Positions 15,752-24,180 of a stretch of 44,229 bases of DNA are shown here, piece after piece (within the stretch, counting starts at the first letter, position 1; each line of letters opens with the position of its first letter). The DNA comes from Haliea sp. (lineage in GTDB: Bacteria > Pseudomonadota > Gammaproteobacteria > Pseudomonadales > Halieaceae), in contig JANQUV010000128.1 of NCBI GenBank assembly GCA_030730585.1, positions 1 through 44,229 on the forward strand. Reading direction: 5' to 3'. The translations under genes and the position numbers were made by a program. Under the pieces are notes generated by a model. That model made no database searches and was not told the DNA's origin. It worked only from the letters and a program-made list of their open reading frames with translations.

Positions 15752-15768
15752 ACCGGCTGTCCTGCACG

Positions 15769-17520
15769 ATGTTGCGTTTTTTTCGTCTGTGGGTGTTGGC
15801 CTTTTGCTTGTTGGCAAGCCAGGGGCCGGCTGCTGCCACGCTGCTCGAGTACCAGCTGGAAGGGCTCGATAAGGCGCAGCGCAGCAATGCTGAGGCATGG
15901 CTTGGCCAGCTGCCGCAAACGGATGCCGCGAGAAGCAACTTTTTGGCGGCGGCGCGGGAGCGTGTTGAGGACAGTCTGAAAGCTCTCGGGTACTACCGGG
16001 CCGACATCGATGTGACAGTAGACAGAGAGGCTACGCCTTGGCAGCTGCTGATTATAGTGACCCCGGGCCAGCCGGTTACAGTGGCCGAATTGGATATTCA
16101 GATCAACGGTGCGGCGAATCAGGATACGGAGTTTCAGCGTCTGTTGGCCACACCCGGCATTGTGGTGGGAGATACACTGCACCATGGCCGGTACGAAGCG
16201 CTGCGCAACTCACTACTGCAGCTTGGCCAACGCCGGGGCTACTTCGATGCACGCCTGGTGACGCGCACGGTAGAGGTGGAACCTGCGGCGGGTAGCGCGC
16301 GAGTGCGCCTTCATTACGACAGTGGTGAGCGGTATCGGATAGGCGAGTTGCACTATTCAGAAGATATGGTATCGCCTGATTTGCTGCAGTCGCTGGGCCA
16401 CTTCTCGCCTGGCGAGCCCTACGACGTTGCAAATTTGCAAACCCTGCAGGCCGAGCTGCAGCGCACGGGCTATTTTTCGGGTATCACTCTGCGGCCCCTG
16501 CTCGAGCAAAGGGAAGCGGGCAGCATACCTGTGGCGCTTGAGCTGTTCCCCGCGAAACGGCATACCGTCGATGTGGGTATTGGCTTCAGTACCGATACCG
16601 AGGAGCGGCTTTCAGCTACCTGGAATACGCCGAGGCTGAACCGCTACGGCCACAGCCAGGAAACCCGCTTCGAGTATTCGCGTATCAACCCGAGTGGTTT
16701 GTTTATCTACAACGTGCCGCTTTCGCACCCCCTGGATGACGTGCTGCAGTTTTCCTTGCGCGTGGAACAGAACGAATACGGCGACCTCGACAGCAACCAG
16801 CACGAGGCACAGGTAAGGCGCGAGCAACGCTTTGGCAGATGGGTGGCAAGTTATCACCTGCGCGCGCTGAACGAGCGTTGGGATGCGGGGCCCATAGCGG
16901 GCAACGAAGATTACATGCTGCCCGGTTTCACCCTATCTCATAAAACACGCCAGGGATCTCCCGTTAACCCGCAGCGTGGTTTCAGCCAGTTTTATCGGGT
17001 TGAGGCGACTTCCAGTGCGCTGGGTTCGAGTATCGATATGACTCGGCTGTATGCCAATTGGATACACGTGATGTCTCTTGGCGAGCGCAGCCGGGTGGTT
17101 ACCCGGGCGGAGGCCGGCGCGGCCTTGCTGGGAGAAGGGCAACGCGACGATCTGGCACCATCACTCAGCTTTTTTGCAGGAGGCTCGCAGAGCCTGCGCG
17201 GCTACGGCTATCAGTCAATTGGCAATACCGTGCCGGTGGAGCAGCGAGACGGCACTGACGCGGATTTCGTATTGGGTGGAAATCGCTTGGCGGTCGCCAG
17301 CGTGGAATACCAATATCGTTTTCTGCCGGCGTGGCGCGGCGCAGTTTTTGTGGACGCTGGCGATGCCTTTGATGAGGGCGAATTTGAGGCCCGTGTGGGT
17401 GCCGGGTTTGGCCTCCATTACTTGACCCCGGTGGGTGCGTTAAAAATTGAACTCGCCAATCCCATCAGTGAAAAAAATCCAGACTGGCGCTTTCACATCA
17501 ACATTGGAGCCGAGTTTTGA
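15769..17520 (+). CDS. tamA: Translocation and assembly module subunit TamA (outer-membrane Omp85 protein)
   Basis: A 583-residue outer membrane barrel, nearly the length of E. coli TamA (577). A signal peptide covers residues 1 to about 25 (RFFRLWVLAFCLLASQG). Three POTRA domains span roughly residues 26-265, and a 16-strand barrel follows, with the Omp85 hallmark region GGSQSLRGYGY (the R-G-Y/F motif of strand L6) and a last strand ending in Phe (INIGAEF). With TamB it helps insert autotransporters and other outer membrane proteins and is linked to lipid transport across the periplasm. ATG 15769 begins directly at the signal peptide, although no strong ribosome site is visible. The stop overlaps the TTG start of tamB, so the pair is coupled. 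Confidence 0.92.
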   Translation: MLRFFRLWVLAFCLLASQGPAAATLLEYQLEGLDKAQRSNAEAWLGQLPQTDAARSNFLAAARERVEDSLKALGYYRADIDVTVDREATPWQLLIIVTPGQPVTVAELDIQINGAANQDTEFQRLLATPGIVVGDTLHHGRYEALRNSLLQLGQRRGYFDARLVTRTVEVEPAAGSARVRLHYDSGERYRIGELHYSEDMVSPDLLQSLGHFSPGEPYDVANLQTLQAELQRTGYFSGITLRPLLEQREAGSIPVALELFPAKRHTVDVGIGFSTDTEERLSATWNTPRLNRYGHSQETRFEYSRINPSGLFIYNVPLSHPLDDVLQFSLRVEQNEYGDLDSNQHEAQVRREQRFGRWVASYHLRALNERWDAGPIAGNEDYMLPGFTLSHKTRQGSPVNPQRGFSQFYRVEATSSALGSSIDMTRLYANWIHVMSLGERSRVVTRAEAGAALLGEGQRDDLAPSLSFFAGGSQSLRGYGYQSIGNTVPVEQRDGTDADFVLGGNRLAVASVEYQYRFLPAWRGAVFVDAGDAFDEGEFEARVGAGFGLHYLTPVGALKIELANPISEKNPDWRFHINIGAEF

Positions 17521-20500
17521 AAAAGTTGGCCGGAGCATTTTTGTTGCTGCTGTTGAGCCTGCTCATTGCCGCCATGACGCTGCCATTTACCAGCTTGGGT
17601 ACGCAACTATTATTGCGTCTGGTGCCAGCAAGCTCGCCTCTGCAGGTTGCCTATCGGGGCGGCAGCCTGGGCGGAGAGCTTCGCTTAGCGAGCCTGCAAC
17701 TGACGCTGGACGGCTTGCTCGTAGAGATCACTGATGTGCGCAGCCGGTTGCGCCTGTCCTGCCTGTGGGAGAGTCTGTTTTGCGTTGATACCCTGGAGGT
17801 GGCGCGCGTTGCGGTGACGGTGGCCGCGCGTGACGGCAACGCAGCGGCTGATGAGGCAGCCGATAGTTCACCCTTGGAAATGATACAGCTGCCGATGAGC
17901 CTGCGCGCCCCGGGGGTTAAGATCGGTAGCGTGGTGGTGCAATGGCCAGGCGGCGCCTGGCAACAGGCGGCAACGCAGCTTGATCTGCAGCTGGCTCCTG
18001 ACGGAGTGTATCTTGATGCGCTGACGATTTACGAGGCTGAATTGTCTTTGCAGCCTGGTGAACCCGCGCCGCCGGTAACGATGATGTTGCCGACACTTGA
18101 GCTTCCGCTAACGCTTGCCGTCGACGGCATGACGCTGGTGAATCCCAGGGTCAAAGTCGGAGAGCTGGTCGAACAGTTTGATGCTCTGGTGGGCGCTCTG
18201 CGTTGGCGAGGTGCGCGGCTTGACATCACACAGTTAAAGCTGGAACAGGAGGGGCGGGGTGAGGTGGTCGCGCATGGCCATGTGCTTATGGCAGAAGGCT
18301 GGCCTTTGGAGCTCGCATTGAGCGCTGCAGTCTCTGCGCCGTCACTGCCCACGGTCTTGAATGAGAGGCAGGTTGAGGTCGTTTTGGCCGGTGAGCCCAA
18401 TGCACTGAGCCTGGAAGCGAAGGTCAGCGGGGAGCCGCGCCTGGTGCTCTTTGCTAGCGCAGACTTGCTAGCCCCCAAGCGACCCTTTCGTGCCTCTGCC
18501 CAGTTCACAGGCGAGGCGCCTTTGCGCCTTGCCGAGCTGCAGAATGCACCGCCTGCATTGGCTGACGCAGCGCTCGTATGGCCTCTGGAGTTGACCGCCA
18601 AGGGCGACAGCGAAAATCAGGCGTTGAGCCTGCAGGGACGATTACGGGATGTTGGCTATCAGGTGCTGGATATTGTGCTCACTGCGCGCAACCAACCGGG
18701 AGTTATGCGGGTCGATGAGCTGCAGGTTAGTGCAGGTGATCAGGGAAGTGTGTCCCTTGCGGGGAGCCTGCATTACGCCGATGGGTATCAGTGGGAGGCA
18801 CAGCTGGAATCGCCTCGGTTAGTACTGCCGCGCCTCAGTGAATACGTGTTCGGTGAGGTGGCCGGCCAGCTGGCCACGGCCGGGCACTTTGACGCCGCTG
18901 GCTGGCACTTGGATTTACAGAATGTAGACCTCAAAGGAAAGGTTAATGGTTTGCCCGCATTGCTCAAGGGTGATTTACAGCTGGATTCGGCTGACCTGAT
19001 TCGCAGTGGTGATCTGCGCGCGCAGGTCAATGGGGCAGAAATTGAGGTGTTTGCCGATGATGCTCGAGCCGGCGAGGTTCGTGCTGAGCTTGGCATTGCG
19101 GACCTCGGCCGTTGGTCGCACGACGCCGGTGGTAGCGTGCTGGTGAATGCGGAGTGGCAGCGCCAACGCAACCGCATTGAGCTCCGTGGCAGCGTACAAA
19201 GTGTGCACTGGAACTCGCTGCGGGCTGCCAGGGGGATTATCGAAGGCAGTGTTGCACTGGGTGATGCGCCGCAGGGGCAGGGTGTGTTGCGTCTTGATCA
19301 GCTCGAACTGGGCGCTGTGGCGCTGGATGCTCTGAGCCTGAGGTTGGAAGGCAGTGCCGAAGCCGCAGAGCTTAGCCTGACCAGTGAAGGGGCAGTGGCC
19401 GGGACGTTGCAGGCGACCGTCGGCAGCCTTGCTGGGGGTTGGCAGGCGCAGGTCAACAGCACGCGCTTTGAGACGCCACTCGGGGCCCTGTTACTAAACA
19501 AACCTGTTCAGGGGCGCTTCGAGGCGGGTGGCGGGCGTGTGAGTGCGCATTGCTGGCAGCTGGCCGAGAGTGAGCTGTGCACGTCGGAGGTGATTCTGGG
19601 CGCCACCGGTGGCGGCGAGGCTCAACTCGCAGGTGACCTTACGCTGTTTGCTGCCTTATTGCCCCAGCAAGTTGAGGCGCGCGGTCCACTGAGCGCGGAC
19701 TTTTTGGTGGCCTGGGCGCCGGGTACTGCCCTGCGTGTGCAATCCAAGGTCGCCAGCCCCGGGGGTTCGATTACGCAGTTTTATCCGGAGGGTGAGTCGG
19801 CGATGTTTGTCTGGGACGCTCTGGATGCAACCTTTAGTCAGGGTGGTAGCGGGTTGTCTTTACAGGCGGCATTGCAGCGGACCGGCGAAACACGGCTGGT
19901 TCTGAATCTCCAGTTGCCCGCTGAGAGTGCCGGGGCTTTGGAGGGCGACCTCACCTTAAACGGGCTGCAAATTTCTGCTCTGGGGCCTTTCCTGCCGCAG
20001 TTGGAACAGCTTGAAGGGCAGTTGAGTGGGCGCGTGGCGCTCAGTGGTACGCTGGACAAACCTTTGGCAAATGGCGGCTTGCGTTGGAGCGAAGGCCTTG
20101 TCGTGCTGGAGGCCAACCCAACGGAGATTGACGCGCTTGATTTACGCATGACCTTCAACGGCGAGAGCGCCAACCTGGCGGGCTCGGCGCGTCTCGGTGG
20201 AGGGCCATTGAGCATGACCGGTGAGGCCGAGTTGGGTGATGAGCCTTATTTGGCTTTGAGCTTTCTCGGTAGTAACAATCGTTTACTTTATCCGCCCAGC
20301 ACTCAGCTCGATGTGTCACCGGATCTGCGTTTGAGAGTGACACCGGGTGGCATTGAGGCACGGGGAGAGGTGGTCGTTCATGAGGGTGTGTTCGCCTACG
20401 AGGAACTGCCTGCGGGCAGTGTTACGTTGTCTGATGACATTGTGGAGGTCGATTATGCCGGCAACTCCCTCGCAGTTGAGAACCCGCTGCGGCTAGATGC

Positions 20501-21197
20501 CAGTTTGCGCGTGCGCATTAACGATCGGCTGCGCGTGCGCGGCAAGGATTTGAATGTCACCGTAGGCGGCGACCTCTCTCTTCGGCAGGCGCCGGAGCGC
20601 CCTCTGCAGCTATTTGGCAATCTGAATATTATCGGTGGCGAGTTTCGCGCCTACGGGCAACGCCTGTTGGTCAGACAGGGGCGCATTGCGTTCACGGGAG
20701 TGCCGGAGAATCCCGATCTCAATCTGCGCGCCGAGCGAGAAATCCCGGTCGAGGATGTCCGCGCAGGGGTGACCGTTACCGGGACGTTGGAGCAGCCAGA
20801 ATTGCGGGTGTACTCAGAGCCAATGATGTCGCAAACCGAAGCACTGTCCTATTTGCTGCGCGGAAGGGGCCTGGATTCCGGCGCAGGAGCCGACGGTACG
20901 GCCATGGCCTTGTCACTGGGAACGGGCTTGGTTAACCGCAGCGTGTTGGTAGAGGAGCTGAATAAAGTGCCCGGGTTGCGCAATGTCGAGTTTGGCACCG
21001 ATGGCTCAGAGGACGATACGGCGGCCACCGTGAGCGGTTATATTGGAGAGCGAATCTATTTGTCTTACGGTGTTGGCCTCTATGAGCCCATCAATGTACT
21101 CACGGCGCGCCTTTACTTGCAGGCGCGCCTCTGGCTGGAAGTGGTGAGCCGCCTGGAAAGCTCCATCGACCTTTACTACAGCTTCGATATCGATTGA
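17517..21197 (+). CDS. tamB: Translocation and assembly module protein TamB (AsmA-like, DUF490)
   Basis: A 1226-residue inner-membrane-anchored periplasmic protein (E. coli TamB has 1259). An N-terminal signal anchor (residues 5-28) is followed by a very long repetitive beta-rich region that should form the lipid-binding groove spanning the periplasm. The conserved C-terminal DUF490 domain (about residues 880-1226) contains VTVTGTLEQPELRVYSEP and SYLLRGRGLD, and ends in the Phe-rich tail (SSIDLYYSFDID). It contacts TamA, encoded immediately upstream, through this end. Translation starts at TTG 17517, a TTGA overlap with the tamA stop. The stop lies only 3 bases from the convergent OmpA-type gene. 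Confidence 0.93.
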   Translation: MKKLAGAFLLLLLSLLIAAMTLPFTSLGTQLLLRLVPASSPLQVAYRGGSLGGELRLASLQLTLDGLLVEITDVRSRLRLSCLWESLFCVDTLEVARVAVTVAARDGNAAADEAADSSPLEMIQLPMSLRAPGVKIGSVVVQWPGGAWQQAATQLDLQLAPDGVYLDALTIYEAELSLQPGEPAPPVTMMLPTLELPLTLAVDGMTLVNPRVKVGELVEQFDALVGALRWRGARLDITQLKLEQEGRGEVVAHGHVLMAEGWPLELALSAAVSAPSLPTVLNERQVEVVLAGEPNALSLEAKVSGEPRLVLFASADLLAPKRPFRASAQFTGEAPLRLAELQNAPPALADAALVWPLELTAKGDSENQALSLQGRLRDVGYQVLDIVLTARNQPGVMRVDELQVSAGDQGSVSLAGSLHYADGYQWEAQLESPRLVLPRLSEYVFGEVAGQLATAGHFDAAGWHLDLQNVDLKGKVNGLPALLKGDLQLDSADLIRSGDLRAQVNGAEIEVFADDARAGEVRAELGIADLGRWSHDAGGSVLVNAEWQRQRNRIELRGSVQSVHWNSLRAARGIIEGSVALGDAPQGQGVLRLDQLELGAVALDALSLRLEGSAEAAELSLTSEGAVAGTLQATVGSLAGGWQAQVNSTRFETPLGALLLNKPVQGRFEAGGGRVSAHCWQLAESELCTSEVILGATGGGEAQLAGDLTLFAALLPQQVEARGPLSADFLVAWAPGTALRVQSKVASPGGSITQFYPEGESAMFVWDALDATFSQGGSGLSLQAALQRTGETRLVLNLQLPAESAGALEGDLTLNGLQISALGPFLPQLEQLEGQLSGRVALSGTLDKPLANGGLRWSEGLVVLEANPTEIDALDLRMTFNGESANLAGSARLGGGPLSMTGEAELGDEPYLALSFLGSNNRLLYPPSTQLDVSPDLRLRVTPGGIEARGEVVVHEGVFAYEELPAGSVTLSDDIVEVDYAGNSLAVENPLRLDASLRVRINDRLRVRGKDLNVTVGGDLSLRQAPERPLQLFGNLNIIGGEFRAYGQRLLVRQGRIAFTGVPENPDLNLRAEREIPVEDVRAGVTVTGTLEQPELRVYSEPMMSQTEALSYLLRGRGLDSGAGADGTAMALSLGTGLVNRSVLVEELNKVPGLRNVEFGTDGSEDDTAATVSGYIGERIYLSYGVGLYEPINVLTARLYLQARLWLEVVSRLESSIDLYYSFDID

Positions 21198-21200
21198 AGC

Positions 21201-21839
21201 TCAGGTTTTGGGCAGAATATACAGCTCTACCCGACGGTTTTGGCTGCGGCCCTGCTCTGTCGTGTTGTCAGCAATAGGCTGATCAAAGGCTACGCCTTGC
21301 ACCAGTATTCTTGAGCGCGCCACGCTGCGTGTGACGAGATAATCGGCAACACTGCCCGCGCGGCGCTCTGAGAGCGTTTGGTTCATGGCGCGCTGCCCGG
21401 TGTTGTCGGTGTGCCCGGTGATACGCAGCGTGGTGTCCGCGTACTTGGAAAGCACCTCGCCTACGGAATTCAGCGCCGGGTAGAAACCACCACGCAGGTT
21501 GTATGAGTTGCTTTCAAAGGTGATGCTGCCAGGCATAATCAAGCGAATATTGTCGCCTTCCCGAGCAACCTGCACGCCAGTGCCCTGTAGCTGCTCGCGC
21601 AGTTTGGCTTCCTGCACATCCATGTAAGCGCCAATCCCTGCGCCAACAATGCCGCAACCCAATGCCGCGTTGCGGGCGTGTTTACCTGAGTCAATGGCAC
21701 CGACCAGGCCGCACACAGCTGCTGCGCCTGCGCCATAGGTCGCTGCTTTGCTGGCTTGTTGTTGGCCTGTATAGGGGTTGGTGGTGCATGCGCTTAGCAG
21801 CACGCTCGCAGTGATGGCAGTAACAAAGCTTAATCGCAT
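21201..21839 (-). CDS. OmpA-family outer membrane lipoprotein (YiaD-like)
   Basis: A 212-residue lipoprotein. The signal peptide ends at lipobox LLSAC (Cys18). The next region (residues about 35-75) is a glycine-zipper membrane-associated hairpin (YGAGAAAVCGLVGAI, GCGIVGAGIGAYMD). The C-terminal OmpA domain (about residues 100-212) has the peptidoglycan-binding motif NQTLSERRAGSVADYL and GHTDNTG. Domain order and length match YiaD-type proteins, which hold the outer membrane to the wall. The ribosome site GAGGAG precedes the ATG. It converges on tamB with 3 bases between the stops and diverges from the membrane hydrolase gene. Confidence 0.88.
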   Translation of the reverse strand: MRLSFVTAITASVLLSACTTNPYTGQQQASKAATYGAGAAAVCGLVGAIDSGKHARNAALGCGIVGAGIGAYMDVQEAKLREQLQGTGVQVAREGDNIRLIMPGSITFESNSYNLRGGFYPALNSVGEVLSKYADTTLRITGHTDNTGQRAMNQTLSERRAGSVADYLVTRSVARSRILVQGVAFDQPIADNTTEQGRSQNRRVELYILPKT

Positions 21840-21949
21840 CAGGTAATCTCCTCGTCCAGTTTGGATGTGACAGCGTAGACACGCTTGTTACGACCTGCAA
21901 GCGTGCACAAAGTTGCAGAGCTAATCTTTACACTCATTGAGAGAAATAG

Positions 21950-23017
21950 ATGGATCCATTAACACAGGGCGCACTGGGCGCCGCATTACCGCAAGCGTTT
22001 GCCAGCCGGCGCCAAGTGGTAACGGCCGGCTTGCTGGGCTTTTTGTCGGGTATGGCGCCGGATCTGGACGTCCTGATTCGCTCGGCAGCAGATCCCTTGA
22101 TGTTTCTGGAATATCACCGCCAGTTCACCCACGCGCTCATTTTTATTCCTTTCGGAGGGCTCATCTGTGCCTTGGTGCTGCACGGCCTGATTGGCCGCAG
22201 GGGAGGGCTGCTGTTCTGGCAAAGCTATTTGTTTTGCGTATTGGGCTATGCCACCCATGGCCTGCTGGATGCCTGCACAACCTACGGCACGCTGTTACTC
22301 TGGCCGTTCAGTGACCAACGGTTTGCCTGGAATACCATCTCTATCATCGACCCTCTGTTTACTCTGCCGGTGCTGGCGTTGATTGGCTATGCGGCGTTGC
22401 GGCGGCGTCCAGCGTTGGCCAGGGCGGCAGTGGTGTGGGTACTGGTGTATCAAGGGCTTGGTGTTTGGCAGCGCGAGCAGGCGGAAGCTTATGGCTGGAC
22501 GTTGGCCGCGCAACGGGGTCACGAACCACTGCGCTTGGAGGCAAAGCCAAGCTTCGCCAATATTCTGGTGTGGAAGGTTGTGTATGAAACACAGACCCAT
22601 TTCCATGTTGATGCGGTGCGTACGTGGCCATCCAAGGTGGCCTACCCTGGCGAGAGTATTCCTCGCCTTGATGTCTCCCGCGATATGCCATGGTTGGTTG
22701 GCGAAAGTCAGCAACGCAGGGATATCGAGCGTTTTCGCTGGTTCAGCAACGGCTATGTAGCGCTTGACCCACAGGTGCCGGGGCGGATTATCGATGTACG
22801 TTATTCAATGCTGCCCAATGAGATCAACTCACTGTGGAGTATTGAGGTACGCCCGCAAGCCGCTGTTGACGATCACGTAGGCTATACCATGCACCGCAGT
22901 GGGGGCCGCGAACAGGCGGGTGTTTTGTGGCGCATGCTGCGTGGAGAGGCACTGTCGAGCGGTGCGCCACACACCGACCTGAGGTCAGGCGCTGAGTACG
23001 GCGTTGGCGGCGACTAG
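21950..23017 (+). CDS. Membrane-bound metal-dependent hydrolase (YdjM/DUF457 family)
   Basis: A 355-residue protein with about four to five membrane helices in the first 190 residues and a soluble C-terminal half. Family motifs are visible: start MDPLTQGALGAALPQAF, GFLSGMAPDLDVLI with the Asp pair (about residues 36-41), EYHRQFTHALIF with metal-ligand His residues (about 54-61), and ATHGLLDACTTYGT. These put a metal site at the membrane face. The physiological substrate is unknown; in E. coli the relative YdjM is SOS-induced, but I see no LexA box here. Its 3' end overlaps the convergent aminotransferase gene by 33 bases. Confidence 0.83.
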   Translation: MDPLTQGALGAALPQAFASRRQVVTAGLLGFLSGMAPDLDVLIRSAADPLMFLEYHRQFTHALIFIPFGGLICALVLHGLIGRRGGLLFWQSYLFCVLGYATHGLLDACTTYGTLLLWPFSDQRFAWNTISIIDPLFTLPVLALIGYAALRRRPALARAAVVWVLVYQGLGVWQREQAEAYGWTLAAQRGHEPLRLEAKPSFANILVWKVVYETQTHFHVDAVRTWPSKVAYPGESIPRLDVSRDMPWLVGESQQRRDIERFRWFSNGYVALDPQVPGRIIDVRYSMLPNEINSLWSIEVRPQAAVDDHVGYTMHRSGGREQAGVLWRMLRGEALSSGAPHTDLRSGAEYGVGGD

Positions 23018-24163
23018 AGCCGCGCTCGTATCCGTGTGTAAGCCCTGTTGCTGCAGCGCGGTGGACAGCGCAGTCAGGCAGAGGATGACGTTGTTACGCG
23101 TACAGGCCTGGCCCATGAGGCCAATACGCCAGGTTTTCCCCGCCAGTGCGCCGAGGCCCGCGCCAATCTCCAGGTTGAAATCCTGCAGCAGCGCTTGCCG
23201 CAGGCGTGCATCGTCTATGCCTTCGGGAATGCATACGGCATTCAGCTGCGGCAGGCGATGCGCCGCTGCAACGGCCATCTTCAGGCCCAAGGCTTCGAGC
23301 CCGGCAACCAACGCCTGATGGTGCAGGCGGTGCCGCGCATGAGATGCCTCAAGGCCTTCTTCCTTTAACATCAACAGCGACTCATGCAGCGCATAGAGCA
23401 GGTTGATAGGCGCCGTATGATGGTAGGCGCGCTTGCTACTGCCACCCCAATATCCCATCACCAGTTGCATGTCGAGGAACCAGCTCTGGACCTTTTGGCT
23501 GCGCTGCTGGATACGTTGCACGGCGAGGGGGCTGAAAGTGACCGGTGATAGGCCCGGAATGCACGACAAGCACTTTTGAGTGCCCGAGTAGACAGCATCT
23601 GCGCCCCATTCATCGACTTTGAGCGCTATGCCCGCCAGGCCAGTGACACTGTCCACGATGCTTAATGCGCCGTGTGCAGTCGCCAGAGCGCAAAGTGCCT
23701 GCACATCGCTGCGCGTACCGGTGGAGGTTTCAGCGTGCACAAACGCCAGTACAGATGCCTCGGGGTGTGCTGCAAAGGCCGCAGCCACCTTGTCCACATC
23801 CACGGGCTGGCCCCAATCGTCCTCAACCATGATTGCGGTTGCTCCACAGCGCTCAACGTTTTCCTGCATGCGCCCGCCAAAAACCCCATTGCGGCAAACG
23901 ATGACCGTGTCGCCGGGTGACACCAGATTAACAAAACAGGCTTCCATCCCTGCCGACCCGGGTGCCGAAATTGGCAGCGTCAACGCATTGCTGGTTTGAA
24001 ACGCGTACTGTAGAAGTACTTTAACGTCATCCATCAGGTCAACAAACAACGGGTCCAGGTGGCCAATGGTTGGCCGGCCCAACGCGCCCAATACACGCGC
24101 CGACACGTCGGAAGGGCCGGGGCCCATCAGTACACGACGAGGAGGAAAAAAACTCTGGTTCAT
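22985..24163 (-). CDS. Class V aminotransferase, alanine/serine--glyoxylate type
   Basis: A 392-residue PLP enzyme of the alanine-glyoxylate/serine-glyoxylate aminotransferase family, normal length. It begins with the family signature VLMGPGPSDV and has PGSAGMEACF at the cofactor phosphate site. HAETSTGT contacts the substrate, VDSVTGLAG holds the Asp that pairs with the pyridine ring, and the Schiff-base lysine is Lys197 in YSGTQKCLS. It moves an amino group from alanine or serine to glyoxylate, giving glycine plus pyruvate or hydroxypyruvate. It follows ppdK by 17 bases on the same strand with AAGGA before its ATG, so it is the second gene of that operon; pyruvate made here could feed PPDK. 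Donor preference is not decided by sequence. Confidence 0.87.
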   Translation of the reverse strand: MNQSFFPPRRVLMGPGPSDVSARVLGALGRPTIGHLDPLFVDLMDDVKVLLQYAFQTSNALTLPISAPGSAGMEACFVNLVSPGDTVIVCRNGVFGGRMQENVERCGATAIMVEDDWGQPVDVDKVAAAFAAHPEASVLAFVHAETSTGTRSDVQALCALATAHGALSIVDSVTGLAGIALKVDEWGADAVYSGTQKCLSCIPGLSPVTFSPLAVQRIQQRSQKVQSWFLDMQLVMGYWGGSSKRAYHHTAPINLLYALHESLLMLKEEGLEASHARHRLHHQALVAGLEALGLKMAVAAAHRLPQLNAVCIPEGIDDARLRQALLQDFNLEIGAGLGALAGKTWRIGLMGQACTRNNVILCLTALSTALQQQGLHTDTSAALVAANAVLSA

Positions 24164-24180
24164 GGGTGGGATCCTTGTGG

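Noticed and set aside
21950-23017. LexA-controlled SOS gene
   Set aside because: The family includes SOS-induced YdjM, but no CTGT-N8-ACAG box is visible in the gap upstream.
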